The notes under the pieces: generated by a model | Databases searched by the model: none | What the model saw: only the letters and a program-made list of their open reading frames with translations | What the model was told of the DNA's origin: nothing | Origin: Seiridium cupressi | Taxonomy: Eukaryota; Ascomycota; Sordariomycetes; Amphisphaeriales; Sporocadaceae | Direction of reading: 5' to 3' | Assembly (NCBI GenBank): GCA_036674765.1 | Contig: JARVKI010000012.1 | Span: forward strand, 496,001 to 560,000 | Length of the DNA: 64,000 bases | Position numbers and translations under genes: made by a program | Part shown: positions 12,478-25,900 of the stretch, one piece after another | Layout: each line of letters starts with the position of its first letter | How positions within the stretch are numbered: the first letter of the stretch is position 1

Positions 12478-12697
12478 GGGACGGTCTCTTGAGTTGGCAG
12501 TACGAGCAGAACCGTATCTACCAGGATATCCCGATGGGTTTCGTTGGTTTATCTGAGTTGGACTCAATTGTTCTTATGATAGGGGGGTTGGAAACACTGG
12601 CCATGTACACAAAGTAACACTGAGATGGTTGATAATGGAAATCGTCGCTACATAGTGGGAAGATTCCCGTAAGTATTTTTTTACTCGCGAATTCACA

Positions 12698-13654
12698 TCA
12701 ACCATACCGCCGCCACTGAGTCTCTTTCGTCGCTGATTCCGGAGGCCCTGGTAGGATCTCTCTCAAAAGACCGTTGACGTCCAGGCCGCGATCTCTGGCA
12801 CCTTCCCATTGCTTTGGGTATCCAAGGGAGCATTCCTCGAATCTCACGCCGTCTTTCCAATCAGTTCTTGGGACGTGGAGATGCCCGCTGACTACGACCT
12901 TGGTGTTGCTAAACCGCGTATGCCAATCTTCCGTCTTTTTGGTCCCACACCAAAGCTTGAAGCGAGGGACGCGCGGGATGTAAACTAGATCCTCCCTGAG
13001 GGGCCAGTGATTTGCCTATAATCAGTGAGCAATACTTAATATTATCCAACTAGGCAGGCGCACATGACGCAAGAATTTATAGTTAGGACTCACAATGATT
13101 AAGGGTATCCCTCTTCGATTAGCTTCCTCCAATTTTTGCTCAGTCCTGGCCACCAAAGCATAGCACCAGTCCTCGCGCGTCGGAAATGGATCTGGATGTA
13201 GGATGAACTCGTCCGTGGCGACAGTGTCGGCATCCTTGGCCCACTCGACAGCCTCATCCTTGCTCATGTGCTCCGGTCGGAAAGTGTAATCGTACAAAGT
13301 GAAAATGGGCGCAATAATGGCCGGGTCTCCATCGCCCTCCCACACCACAAAGTCATCTTCAGGTGTCCAGACGCCGTACCTGCGCGCCACCTCCAAGCAC
13401 TCGGCATATTTGCCTTCGCCTTTCTGCTGTGTATGCATCACCATGGTGTACAGCTCATGGTTCCCCGGACACCACCAGACCTCCTTGAAATTCCGCTTGG
13501 CAGTCTCAAACGCAAGCTCGAGATGTGCGACAGTTTCGCCGACATCCCCGCAAAGGACGAGGCCGTCATTCGGGTGGCGCTCCAGCGTTTTCCATGCATC
13601 AATATTAAACTTATGTCCGAGGTGGAGATCCCCGATCGCGTAGAGCTTCCCCAT
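12698..13654 (-). CDS. Calcineurin-like metallophosphoesterase
   Basis: Two exons (13654-13094, 13015-12698) give 292 aa. The metal-binding blocks of the family are all present in order: GDLHLGH at residues 8-14 (D9, H11), CGDVGE at 35-40 (D37), PGNHELY at 63-69 (N65, H66) and SGHLHV at 230-235 (H232, H234). The last block and the NHWPL segment (H190) lie in exon 2, so the splice GTGAGT/ATTATAG at 13093-13016 is needed for activity. Such proteins bind two metal ions and hydrolyse phosphoesters. Within the superfamily the substrate cannot be told from sequence, and this short form is often annotated only as phosphohydrolase. No targeting signal is seen, so it is probably cytosolic. Confidence 0.92.
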
Positions 13655-15098
13655 GATGTGGAAATCAGCTGGTATCGGAAACGCGGAATGGCTGGGTCAG
13701 GAAAGCCTTGTATCGTGAGAGTAGCAGCTGGAAGGACGTGGCCAAGACCTGAGCTGAAAGACAAGAAACAGCGCAGAGAAGAGGCGCCACCAATTCAAGG
13801 CTTTGTCCAGGTACCTTCAAAGCACGACAGACCAGTCTTGAACTCCAACATGAGAATCGATAGGACTATGTCATTAACGAGGAGGCTTTTGCAACCAGAC
13901 CAATCTAGCTTACGTTAGAGATTGGGAAATGGCACAAGGTTTGGGGATGATTACATATACAATGAGCTGACGCCTGAATATGGGCCTTCGCCGGTGCCGT
14001 TGGCGGGGTATTGCAGTTCCCAAGCGATCGAGAGATGACGCCCGTATTCAGCGCTCTCCAGCCAGCAGAGGTGGAGCCGTAGTCAAATAGATAATCTGTT
14101 CTCGGCGATTCTCAGAATTTAGTAGTTACCAAAGGCATGATCAGGATTTGGATAATGCAACGTACGGAAGTTGGGTGGCTTTAGCTTATGCCAAGAGACT
14201 GGCTGCATTTCTGTGCATAATTGCATAATTGTATATTTGAAGCACACCGAGCTCCGACTGTCAAATAATGGCCGGCCGAAGAAGCCTGTGAAGTCATACC
14301 CGCCACCCGCTCAATCCAATTAAACGAGGAAGATCAATGTCTACAATGCGTAGCTCTCTCGAAAGTATGGCGACCAAGGGCGAAGAAAAGCAATGGCTGA
14401 TTTACCTGGCAGGTTTAGTTGAGTTGTTGCTACCAGGCGCCGAATATAGTACTATGATGTAACGACTGATTCGCCCACTATAGCCAATAAATATACCGGT
14501 AAGTTAAGCCCATTGTGCTGTACATCTCCAAAGCCGCAGAATGAGCTCGCTAGCAAGACAATCCAGAGGCACGAATGTGTTCGCCTTGGCAGATTTACTT
14601 GAAGGGACAGAAATATATCGGTTCAACAACATAACGACCGGTGCCCAGCTTGTATCAATCCACTCGAAGCGAGATAACGACGAAGAGTAAAGTGAGAACG
14701 ACGGCTCCAATAACTGCAATTGCAAGGACTCATGGGGCAATTTGGCACCGATCTCATGTGAAAATTGGAGCAATTCGCCGAGCAGGAGAGATGTATGTGT
14801 CCGATAATCGTTGCACTATCCCCACCTCTCACAACTTGGCTTAGGTGTAGTCTTACAAACTCGACGATATGGACTCGCATTCGGATGGACTAAAGTAGCT
14901 GCCGCCGTTGTGCGACGCAATGTAACGCTTCCACACCCTTGTTCCGGCAGCATGGTAAAAGTTATGCCGAGCCAGGATTGCTCAATACAATGCACATATA
15001 TAATCGTTCACCTCATGTTTCTCTCAAAATTACACAAGACCAAAAACTAGATCAAAACGTTTATGACAGCGCGCAACCACTCCCGGAACCGTCACACC
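13655..15098. other. Intergenic; no gene recognised
   Basis: The first part is the promoter side of the phosphoesterase. Open frames around 13268-13918 are antisense shadows of that gene. The stretch 13920-15098 shows only short unrelated frames. Confidence 0.55.
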
Positions 15099-16313
15099 AT
15101 GACGGACAGACAAATCACTGTGTATGGGAAGGCCACAATTGGGTCTAAAATGCTGCAGTGCTGTATGTTTTGTATCTTGCTGCCTATAGCGCATCGCTGA
15201 CTGCGAACTGTAGTGGTTTCATCCGGTCATGCTGTTATTTATTATCCTCTTTTGCGGCACAAGAAGCCTGCAACGGCAAACGACATTTCCTACTGGCTTT
15301 GATGAGGGGCGTGTTTGATTCGCTTTCGACGTCGCAGTTGCAGTATCTTCTTGGGACAACAGAGATGAGCTATCACGCGTGGACGAAAGACAGGAGCCTG
15401 GAGCCAAAAGGCGTGTCTTTTCCGGGTGGCAGTCAGGCATTCTGGATCGGATCGCCAACTGCTAGGACTCTCGTTCTGTACTTTCATGGCGGAGGCTGGG
15501 TATTGCCTGGATCCCCAGGACACTTCGAGTTTATAGCTCGAATTGCGGACCGTGCATCCCGCGGGATTGAGAATGAAGATTAAGTTGCATTCTTACTCTT
15601 AAAGCAGTTTTCGAGTGCCGAGGTGAAGCACCCGGCACAGTTGGGACAAGCTGCAGAGCTTCTTCACTATGCTCTCTCTCCGTCTGGGCTGGGCAGTGAT
15701 CCACGGGAGATCATCTTGATGGGTGACTCTGCTGGAGGTAATCTTGTAGTGGCCCTGTTGCAACACATTTTATCCCCACATCCAACCATTGAACCTGTCA
15801 AACTAAGTTCGCCTTTACGAGGAGCCGTAGCGTGCAGCCCGCTCATCGACTTTGATTTCACTACCGACATGCATACAAGAGATAGCTCACTGGACCCGAC
15901 GAGTACAGCTACGTTGAAGAGATGGACACAGGATTACATTGGCCCGGATTCGTCTGCAGATAACTGGGCAGACCCCGGAAGAACGTCGTCAGCAGACTGG
16001 CTCGGTCCTGGCCAGGTTGTCGAGAAATCCCTGATCACGGCCGCTTAAGAAGAGTCTCTCATGATTGGCATCGTGGAGATAGCAAATCGGCTACTGGTAT
16101 AAATGAACCTATGATGTCCTGTGCACCTGGGCCTGCAATTTGCTTGAATTGACGCGCGATTAGGTGAACAATTCAAATACCACAGTACCTGTATTTGAAG
16201 GTGATTTCCACGCCCAGCCTAACATAGGATTAGATGTTGGTCTGTGTGAGGGAGCTGCCGGCAAAGCAATAACTCAATGGGTTTTAGAATGTATCAATAG
16301 AACACATGTTTGA
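15099..16313 (+). pseudogene. Decayed alpha/beta hydrolase (HSL/Say1-like acetyl-esterase family)
   Basis: Core motifs survive: the oxyanion-hole HGGGW near 15487, SPGHFEFIARIAD, and the nucleophile elbow GDSAGGN near 15721-15741. The frame is broken repeatedly. An in-frame TAA at 15581-15583 lies between ..IENED and VAFLLL, where the sequence continues into KHPAQLGQAAELL in the same frame. A second in-frame TAA at 16046-16048 sits in LITAA*EESLMIGIVE, the region that normally precedes the catalytic acid. The last block, with EGDFHAQPNIGLD and the likely catalytic His, is in another frame (16197-16313). A family-like N-terminus (MTDRQITVYGKATIG, 15099) is followed by a donor/acceptor pair that does not join in phase. 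Several independent lesions make this a pseudogene rather than one sequence error. Confidence 0.85.
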
Positions 16314-16523
16314 GTACATGTATGGTTTAATTATATCCGAAAAAGACTGACAAATCAGTTAGTTGGTTCAAGGAGCGGCGCTCGCTCTTGTTCATCAGCT
16401 GGCTGTCAGGTGCGCGAATTGGGTGACGTTTTGTACAATGTATTATGTATGGCATGCATGGAGCTACTTCCACTGGCCATGAATGCTCTTGCTTCAGACG
16501 CCAGTTACAACCAACCAAAAATA

Positions 16524-17468
16524 ATGGAGTCTCAGCCTATGCAGTCAACGCCATCACCACCACTGGATGAAATATCTATAGATGAACTGGCTGCGGATGA
16601 TTCGTTCGCGAAGCCGCGTCCCCGCATGCCCAGAAGTCCGGCGCAAGCCGCACAAGTTCGGAAACAGAATCGGCGTCAAGAGTATTTGGAGCGACATCCG
16701 TCATATTTCAAATCCCTGGAGCATGAACTTGCTGGTACGTGGCTGAACTATTCAGACTGCACGATAGACTTTCCATCTGCTCGCTACCATGTGCAATAAT
16801 TACTTTTCGATCCATTACTCATTAATCCCAAGATCCAATTCTCTATGATGCTCTGATCCGTCGATTTCAGACACATGCGGAACGGGAGAAGGAAGGGAAG
16901 ACGAAGGGCTATTCGCGGGTTCTGGAGGTCGACCTGCTCCGGGGCGAGGCGAAGCTCTCACGGCTTGCCGCCGAGGCTGCTCAGGGTACGGAGCGACGTC
17001 AAGAACCTCACTTGGCTGGGGATGTCACCAGTTTAAATCTGAGGACACCCGTGGGTGAACCCGAGACAAAAGAAGAAGGCCGTCAACGAGTAAGCAACTT
17101 CTGGAGTTATTTCATGCCCCGCATAGCCTGTTTTGGGAGTTTACCCGTCCCTGATCCAGCGTTTCTGCCCTTGGAACATGGTTTGCAACTCCCGACAATT
17201 CATCAAGCAAGTTAGAAGAAGCAAAGACTGACTCCAGATATTGTAGTGGGATGACTACTTGAGAGAACGGTTCATCTTGGGTCAGGACGAGGACTTTGAT
17301 TACGACCCCGTGGACATAGACGACTCTCTCGACGTAATGGAGAGAAGAGACGAAGAAGAGGCCTGGTTCAACGATGAGAAACCGGAATGGGCGACGGGCG
17401 GCGGCGCGGATGGCGACACTGGTAATGAACAACATCTCCAGGGCGAAACTGGCATTCAAGATTTCTAA
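16524..17468 (+). CDS. CCDC97-like (DUF2052) coiled-coil protein
   Basis: Three exons (16524-16734, 16833-17089, 17247-17468) give 229 aa. The start is the ATG at 16524 (MESQPMQSTP). The frame is open further upstream, but that part looks unrelated. The N-terminal third holds RRQEYLERHPSYFKS, which is followed after intron 1 by PILYDALIRRFQTHAERE. The C-terminal exon shows the signature of the family: WDDYLRERFILGQDEDFDYD, then DPVDIDDSLD and DEEEAWFNDEKPEW. Human CCDC97 is associated with the SF3B part of the spliceosome, so a nuclear splicing role is likely by family. Introns use GTACGT/AAG and GTAAGC/TAG, both in phase. It sits between the broken hydrolase and a convergent regulator. Confidence 0.85.
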
Positions 17469-17994
17469 GACCCTCATCTGCGAGGCTCCAAATACGCGAG
17501 CGAGCTTGCGCTTCAAGGTTTACTCGGAACGATGTGCGAGCTACCTGAGGTACCATAACCCTCAAATTTGCCATCTAAACACTTTGTCAAGCAACTCTTC
17601 TGAATGACAACCAGCGATCTTGCGAAGCTTGTACTTCGAAGCCATAGCTACGTTTGTCTCGTGCCCTGATCGATTCCTGCACTGCTAATCCGATCTTGGC
17701 GGCTCCTCGAACCACTATACGCCGTGCGCTTTCTTCACCGAGCTGGGATTAGTTTCTTGTCCATTTGTGGCTCTGATCGCAATGCTAGCTTCTGATCTCA
17801 TCAAGCGGCGGTCTAATCCGTCTCACTAGACTTGCGTGTGAGCTATCGTCAAGACCTGTTGCAAACGTCGTTGCTTCTTTCCCATTCATCGTTCCTCACA
17901 AGAACCCCGAAGCATCTCCTCTTCTCGATGCAGGTTGGCATTGACCAGTACATCGCGTTATTGGTTGTTGTATCGGTCTTACACCTGTGTGCTG
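17469..17994. other. Convergent intergenic region
   Basis: Presumed 3' UTRs of the CCDC97-like gene and the regulator on the other strand. No ORF with motifs is seen. Confidence 0.55.
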
Positions 17995-19989
17995 TCATGT
18001 CTCGGTGGGTTGGGCATGGCTCGGCGCTTGCTGGTCTTTGTCTCTTCCTTTTGAAGAAGCGCTTTGCTGAAATTGTAGCCAATGGTTGAGGATACCCACG
18101 GAAAAATTGATACCTTTTACGTCGGCAGCCCATCTGATGGCTGATTCGATGTAGTCCTTTTGAATTGTCGTGGTGAACGGAGATATAAGAGCCACCACGA
18201 AAGGAACAATGTTATGTAGCCACATGTAGTCATTGGGGCCAACGCCATCGACATCTTCATCCTGCCTACACACGAACGGGATACTACCCACAATGATGGT
18301 GACTGCTTGCCGCGCCTTCTCCGCCAATCTTTGATATTCTTCTGTGCTGAGGACTGGGGCTCTGAGGCTCATTCTCTTGGCGAAGTCCGCGGCCACATTG
18401 CAGCCATAAAGGTGCGTCACTAGCAGCGAGAGACCAAAGCTCGCGTGATCCATGCTTTTCCATGAAAAGGCGGGCAAACCGGCCGGAAGCGGCATGGGGC
18501 TACTCGGGACAATTTTCGCATCACACAGATCCGGCTGGAGATCCTGGGGTGGGTGACCGGGAACTTCTGGTGGCCAGAAAGCACCAGTTGTCATTTCTAG
18601 GTATTTCTTCAAAGTGCCAAGCAAGTCTGGATCACCCTCGATCATCCTGTCTAAGATTGCCTTGGGCGCGAACGCACTCGGCAGGGTGAAAATTGAGAGC
18701 TGGCGTCCTATCGTGGGGTCTTCGCCAACATTTTCGTCGATCTTTGTATGAATAACTGCGCTTAGTCGGTTTCGTCGACTTTCAGCGGTCATGGCGTGGG
18801 CCGCGGCAAGGCAGGGGTCGTTGACTATTTCCATCGCTGATAGCACCCAGTCGAAGGGGTATTGATCTGGCGGCTCGAGGTATCTTATGATTGATGTCCT
18901 GATCTGCAGTATAGTCTGTTAGCCAGCTACCTACGACCGTATTCTATCTATTGCAGAGTATTCGGAAGCGACTGACCAATTCGAAACGAAGAAGCAGGAA
19001 CAATTCGGCGCCTAGCTCGTCATGAAACTTGCGCTGACCGCGGGACTTGAATATGGTGATCGCGCCATACAAGTGGTTGCAATATCCTGTGACTCTATTC
19101 GATATAAGGCACTTGACGCCAGTTAGTGGTTATGTCTATCCAAGTCGAAGCTGGACGACTTACCTCAACTAATGCCAGAACTAATATTGACCCCAAAAGT
19201 TCATCGTCGAATATCGAACCCGGATTTGCGACGGCGTCATTGACTGCTTTCAATGCCACCGAGTACGAGACTTGGGTGTCAATTATAGCTTTTCGCGAAG
19301 CTGGTCTCCTGGAGAATGCAGCAAGAGCAAGCGTGGAAAGACATGACTGGAGGCAGTTCCCTATACTCTCTCGGCGTGTGATAATCTTCAAGACATCTAG
19401 ATAACCAGGATCTAGACTTTGCGGCTGGACATCGAGATAACAATTTACGAAGTATGCGAATGCCTGCTGTTCGGCCGATGTCCGCGGAGGCACTCGTAAG
19501 GTTGGCCTCGGGGCGACATGCCTCACCACAGACCCGCGCCACCGCTCCCCCGAGCCGGTGCTCTGTAGCCCATGGATCACACGCTCCGCTCCACCATCTA
19601 GGCTCTCCTCACCACCATCGCCATCGACATGTGCGAACTCTTGAGACCGAATGGCCTCGCTGTCGACCCGAGTGCGCAACGTCATTACCGACTGGGAATA
19701 ATTCTGGTCGAAGAGGCTGACTTCCCTCGTCCTCGCGCCGGGCCTATCATATTCGAAGCGATGTATGGTCGTCGCTGTCATGTCGCGTATTTTGATTCGA
19801 GAGGGGTCCCGGTAACCGGGACAGTCTCTCCCTGCTTTCTGACACCTCTGGCACTGGGGTTTGGCCTCATCGCACTTGGCGTGGTCATTATCAGTCTTTC
19901 CGTAGTTGTTCGGAAGGTCTGGAATGACACACCTTGACCCGTCGCTTGAGGCAAGCGAGACACCCTTTGGAAGGTCCTGAGTACACCAT
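17995..19989 (-). CDS. Zn(II)2Cys6 transcription factor, with a splice junction that does not keep frame
   Basis: Exon 1 (19989-19933) and exon 2 (19874-19164) build a perfect zinc cluster. Cys10-X2-Cys13-X6-Cys20-X6-Cys27-X2-Cys30-X6-Cys37 runs from GCLACLKRRVK to CDEAKPQCQRCQKAGRDC, split by a 58-nt intron just before Cys20. A region typical of fungal regulators follows (FVNCYLDVQP, DELLGSILVLALVE), then GAITIFKSRGQRKFHDELG in exon 3 (19094-18977) and exon 4 (18903-17995). The junction 2/3 is the problem. The strong GTAAGT donor (19163) leaves phase 0, but the next block is in frame only with two carried bases at the best acceptor (19095). An acceptor at AAG near 19048 would keep phase but delete GYCNHLYGAITIF. 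So either one base is wrong, the gene is damaged, or splicing is unusual. Targets are unknown. Confidence 0.75.
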
Positions 19990-22900
19990 ATTCCGAGCAG
20001 AGCCGAACAGAGCATCCGTTGTCCCGAATCATCATATTTGCTCTAGCCTAGGAAAAAGGCGTTGGTGCTGACATGGGCAATGGTCACCACCTGGATTATA
20101 TGATCTCGATTGATTGGCATCAGCCCGACAGTTCCGTGCTGCAGCAATCACAAAACCATTTTGATATCGGAAGTGGCCTTCTTGGAAGGCGGCCTATCTA
20201 ACGGATATTCCGAGCTCACCTCTGAGATGTCATAGTGAACCCACAGCTGTCGGTTTCACGTCCGGGCCCGGTAACAGACTAGAGAGGCATGGAGACTCAG
20301 GCTAGCCCTAGTGTCAATGACAGTAGCCTCTGATCCTGCTGCGCACGGTCAAGCGGCGTGTAGACGGCTCGGCTAGTGTCAACCCGGCGTTCACTAGTCA
20401 CCCTGTATCACACCCTGTATCATGCCGCGCTGAGGGAAAGGACTGTTCCCTGACTAGAACATTCGGCAGCGAGCCGAGTAGAGCCTCGGCACTTAGTGCA
20501 AATCCTATGGGGCCAGGTCGTTACACCGTTGTCTTCGCCTTGACCTGTCCGACATCCACTGATAGTCGCATGGAATATCTCGAGCTTCTAAACCACAAGC
20601 AGGAATGCGTCCGTGGATTGTCACCAGTAGCCCTGAAGATCATCTGCAAGGGCCTCTCCAGAAGCAGTAAAGTATGCGAGGTGGATCACCGCATATTATC
20701 ACACATGCTAGATTTGGCAGCCGTCAGATTACTCGGCCGAAAATAACCGATTCTCTTCGACTGGCTGTATGAAATAGCCAGCGTAGAGGCGAGCTGGAAA
20801 GCACCTTGAGAAGTGCCCAGTGCATCATTGCTACCTGAGCAATGGACATACATGGCACACCTTGGCCAAATCTGTATCAGCTGAAAAATGCAAAACATCA
20901 AAGCCACATCAGACATGCGGCTAGCAGTAATGGCACGTGGCCGCACATTGGCCTGCTTATCCGGGAAGCCCATGACTCATGGTTCCGTAGTCTCTCATTG
21001 TTGCAGCGTTGTCACCTAAAGGGCGACCATAATTGGGCGTGCTGCACTATACCACTTCTTGCCGCCGCCCCTGGAAGTCCCCCCGGACTACTCGGACTAG
21101 GCAAATATTTCTTAGTCATTGCGCACGCCTCGCCGTAGGCAGAGCTTAATAAGTCGAGAGTCACTGGTCAACGTCCTAACGCAACAAGCGAGCCCTTCCG
21201 GCGAGAATTTTTTTTTCCCCGTTTCATTTCCTTGTTCTTAACCCGAAGGAGCACGCTGTAACATCGGTCAGGGAGCACATGCCACAGTGTCATATTTATT
21301 GACAACCTTCCTGGCGGGTAGTCTTCAGGCCACACTCACTCCGCAATACCGAAGACGTTAGTCACGTTTTGCGGTATATTTCGTTGATTCACCGAGCTAT
21401 TGAAATTGGGAGAAATTCCGAGTATGATCCCACCGGGTATCAGAGTCCCAAAAGCTCGAAGCATATCGGTCAACATAGCACGGGTGACGACGTGTATGAT
21501 ATGTGACAAATAACCCTTCTCATGGTACTCATGGTATTCCATGTAATGTAGAAACCATGCTACATTTTCGGGAGCGGCTAAGAAACTTAGACCTGCCAGC
21601 TGCCAATGTTCGCGAAAACACCACCGCCAATTGCTTCTAAACGCATACGGTTTGCTTCTAGCGCTTCCGCCTCACATGTCGTCACACAGGGTTGCATGGG
21701 AGATGGGTACTATAACGTAGAGGTGATGAATCATCCGAGAACGGGTGCCGGACAAGACGATTTAAAGTAAAGTTTGCTTCAAACTCTATCGTGGACGGTC
21801 GCTAGGTTCAAAATGGGGATCAGGGGTCTAGACCCTGAGAATTTCGAAAGCTCAATCCATTTACCCAGCCAAGACCCTTGCGGCTGGTCAACCAGTCGCC
21901 CAATGATACTAAGGCACGAACGGGTTCCCGTCTCTGCATGTAACGTCCAATGGGTACTTCCTGGTAGCGAGTCGCCGAATAGCTTGCGCTTAAGCAGGGA
22001 GATGAAGACGGGACCTTGCACAGAAGCAGAAAGGCTTTAGTTTCTCATGCAGAGAAAGAATGATTCGACCCCTGAAAGGAACGGTCAAGCTTGGCTTGGA
22101 CTGCAACATTTTCTCTCTCTCCCGAAACACTGTTTCTTATTCTTTGTTCCACGCCGGTCCATGATCTGCTGCTGGTTGTGTTATAGCATGGTAGGGGTCC
22201 GGCAGTTCTGTCCCCTAATGCCGGGAGTCACGGACCCTAGTATGTAAACCATCACCTTTGGACGACATTACATCACACGACAACGGAATCAAGCCCCGGG
22301 TCTAAGAGGCCCTTTCCTTGGAAAATCAATGAAGCTAGGCTTTTATTCTACTGTAGCAATTACTGACACGAGCATGCCCAAGATGATAATCAGCACTGAA
22401 ATATGACTTGACGTGGGAGGTCCTGGACACTGCTCAACATGACTTCGTATGTTCGAACGAAACAACACAAACAGGATAAATGGCGCGATTTGGAGCTTAT
22501 GTCATACCGATGGGATGTGGAGGCCACTAAAGATCCCCGAATTTGCTTGTCCTTTTAGTCTGGCCATAGCGACTGACCATCACAGCATCCGCGCCCAACA
22601 CCATACAGTATGAGCGAGCTAGCCACTCTTTGACGTGGCTTGTATTTCTTCTACATACAGCAAGCATCCTAAATAAAACCATGTCATTGAAGCGCTGGAT
22701 ATGGTCTAGCAGATATCAAGCCGCTAGCTATTGGCTCTGTGCCAGCTGTTACGAATCTGAACGCGTAACAGCCCACGTAGCCAACCATTTTCAAGTCCAG
22801 GCTCAACATCCTCCTCACTGCTTTAATACTTTACCGCCAGGTATAGTCCAGTCTTCTGCGGGCTGGAACCGACGAACCTCCTTGGCGGGCTCCTTGCCGC

Positions 22901-25900
22901 TTGCAGTGAAGGTCAAGTCCCGGGGTTGTGGTCCGGCCCACACACCTGGTTCTGTGTTGGGGTTGAGACGGTGTCTTGAATGGACCCTGAAGTCATTACT
23001 CGAGCTCTTTCCTTGACGCGAACCGTTAACAGGTTTCTTGAGAACCATCAGGCGAGGATTCTCTGATAGATTCGTTGTATCAGTGGCCACGTTATACATG
23101 TACGACACCGAATCTCAATTCGTGGGTCAGCGTTACTTGGTAGCTTGCTAAGCTCTCTTGATATTGTCATATCTGCACAATTCACGGCATATTTACGAGG
23201 CTTGTTTCCTTATGGAAGTGAAGTTTCCTGCTTCAAATATTAGATATTCTACTTGGACCTCCTGGTGCCAGGTGCTCTAGGAGCGCATACTAGTAGGTTT
23301 TGGTGGCTAGGTAGAGATCTACGAGCACAGACAATCAAGTGAGGGACGCCAGTTCTACCCTGCCCCGTCGTGCGTGCGCATCAATGACTTGTCTAGTTGA
23401 GAACAGGCTAAATCCTTGTCGAACCGAACATTAAAGTGCTGGTAACCAAGTTGAATCTAGGAGTTGGCTGGAGTTGGCTTGAGCTGTCTAGAGCAACACC
23501 TTCAGCTAGCTTGAGTCTTAGCTACAATAACTTATGTAGTTGATCGACGGGCGGAAATATCTCCGTTACACGCCGCCATGTGAGCTGCTCGACCTTCCAT
23601 TAGTCGCGGCCATTTAGAAACCGCCCTACCGGCCGCGGGATTTTCTTCAAAATTACCTCGCCGGTCGGTCACGCAGTCATCAAATCGGGACGGAACACTT
23701 CGACAACACGTAATCTTTTCAATGATCCTCAGCCCTAGCTGTTTGACTATAATTCACGAGTCAGAACGAAAGTGGCCCTTGACAGATATTAGAGGTTGGT
23801 AGCTTTCCCCGCAAGATGATGAGCGACTTAAGAATTATAGTGCTTATGGTTGTCAACCATATTTACTGGGCATGTTTGTTTCGGGGAACTATGCCCGTCT
23901 TCGGTCAACATATGCGATGCTTTAACCCGGGCGATTCGAAGGGCCGCAGTAGCTCTGGAACGGTGTTGCTAGTACTAGGTCGCTGATCCTAGCTCTTCAC
24001 ACCTGGTTGAAGACTCTTCCTTTTTCTGATGGCTAACCTGCATCTGTAGCATAGGAAAAGTGACATGACTCCAACTGCGGCGGTCATTCCCTCCAAGTTC
24101 TGCAGAGGATGTTTCTTCCAAATCGTGCTTAGTGTCCGAACGTCACCACGACGTTCCCGTTTTCCAGGACATTACGCGCCAGTCCCCCGTAACAGTGATA
24201 GGTATGCCGAAACAAGAGCGTCCAACATCGATTTATTCCAAGTAAATACTGAAGGATATACGTTAAAATGATCAGTAGTAACCTTTCTATTCTATTACTG
24301 ATGCCCAAAGGTATACTTCAGATTCAGAGGTTTCTCTTGGCTTTATGCGGCGACTATTGCTCACTTGTACTGTGGTTCGCGACGTTGACATGATTCTAGA
24401 CGTCAGTTTCAAGAGGTCCATGGTGAACAGACAAAGAACATGCTGTATTTCATACATGACACGATGCACTTTAACACACAAATTTCTAAGATTGGCCATC
24501 GGCCTTCACTCCATGGTTGTGATAGACTCAAACTGCCGATCGTCTAGACGGCGGTGAGAAAGCATACTACAACTTCTGACCCACCAGAAACGTGCGCACA
24601 CAAGTGCTAAGCCCTACAAGCAATGTACCGCCAGCAGAGAGTGGCGATCTAATCTCGTATGCTACAGAGTACGCGTGCCATTATGCAGGCGAAGAATATG
24701 GCCACTGAACCTCGCATGCCATACTCGGACGGCGCGATTGGATGCAGATCTAACGGTTCTGTATCTTTGAGTAATTCCCGTACAACTCATACATGCAATA
24801 GATTTTGGCGACGCCATTAGCTTTCTGAATTTCGTCCACCTAGTGCACGTTCACGTCAGCGTGAATGGCGTTCGAGATATTGCTACTCAGTCCTTTCCAA
24901 GCAGCATATCCATAACCCACACCCAAATTACATTGGCGAAAAAGGTCCCACAGGAATGCATCTTATGAACCGAAGTTTTGAATTCGAATCAGAAAAACCA
25001 GCCCGGCCACAGTGTATAGAAGCTTGACTGCAGACACAATCGGTAGCGAATGTGTTGTGGACTCCCCCGAAACTTCCATGCTTAACAGCCAATTTCATGT
25101 GTTAGGAAACCAGAAGGAGGCACATAGACTTATGCATGCTAACAGATTCCTAATGGTTGTATCACAATGTAGGAAAACGTATTTGAAGGCGCATCATGCA
25201 TGAAATCCACCCGTGAAGCGCCTTTGACGAGATCCAGCTGGTCACTCCTAGTTGCGAATCACACAACATAATCCACACCAATTGGACCCCAGGCTCTGGC
25301 GGCTATAATCAAAGACCATGATACTGGCAAACCAATTCGAGGAGAGTGGCTGTGGGGTTTGTTTGGCAAGTGCTTTTACAATGTGTCAAACATTGAACGG
25401 GAACTTTCATGTGAGGACTTGGTTGCTGCTTGGAAGATGGTCACCAGCAGCACTTTCTACAGAGTGCACATCCAAGGATTGGAAATTCCAAAGGATAATG
25501 GGTGCATTTTCTGGTGGTGGTGGTGATAACGAGCACAGGACAGAAATGATAGGGGTTAACTACAGTAACTTGGGAGCTGAAGTTCTACGGAGCACAGCCA
25601 ATGCCAGCGCGACCAGTCGTCGCCCCACATTTATTCCATTAATTGAAGCACATGCAGCGACGCGGACCATATGCCATCATAGCGCGCCTCAATAGAGGGA
25701 AGGGGGAAAAAAAAAGTTCGAAGCTCCTTATCGACAAAGACCCCTGGTTTTCGCATAGTGCGAGTCATTGCCATTGCCTCTATTTTTTGCTGTTCACATT
25801 GGACAGGACTGCGACCATCAGAGTATATTTCCAGCACGACAGGAATCCCGCTTGAAAACCAGCACGGTTCAATTGCGACGATCCATGGGATTCAGGTAGC

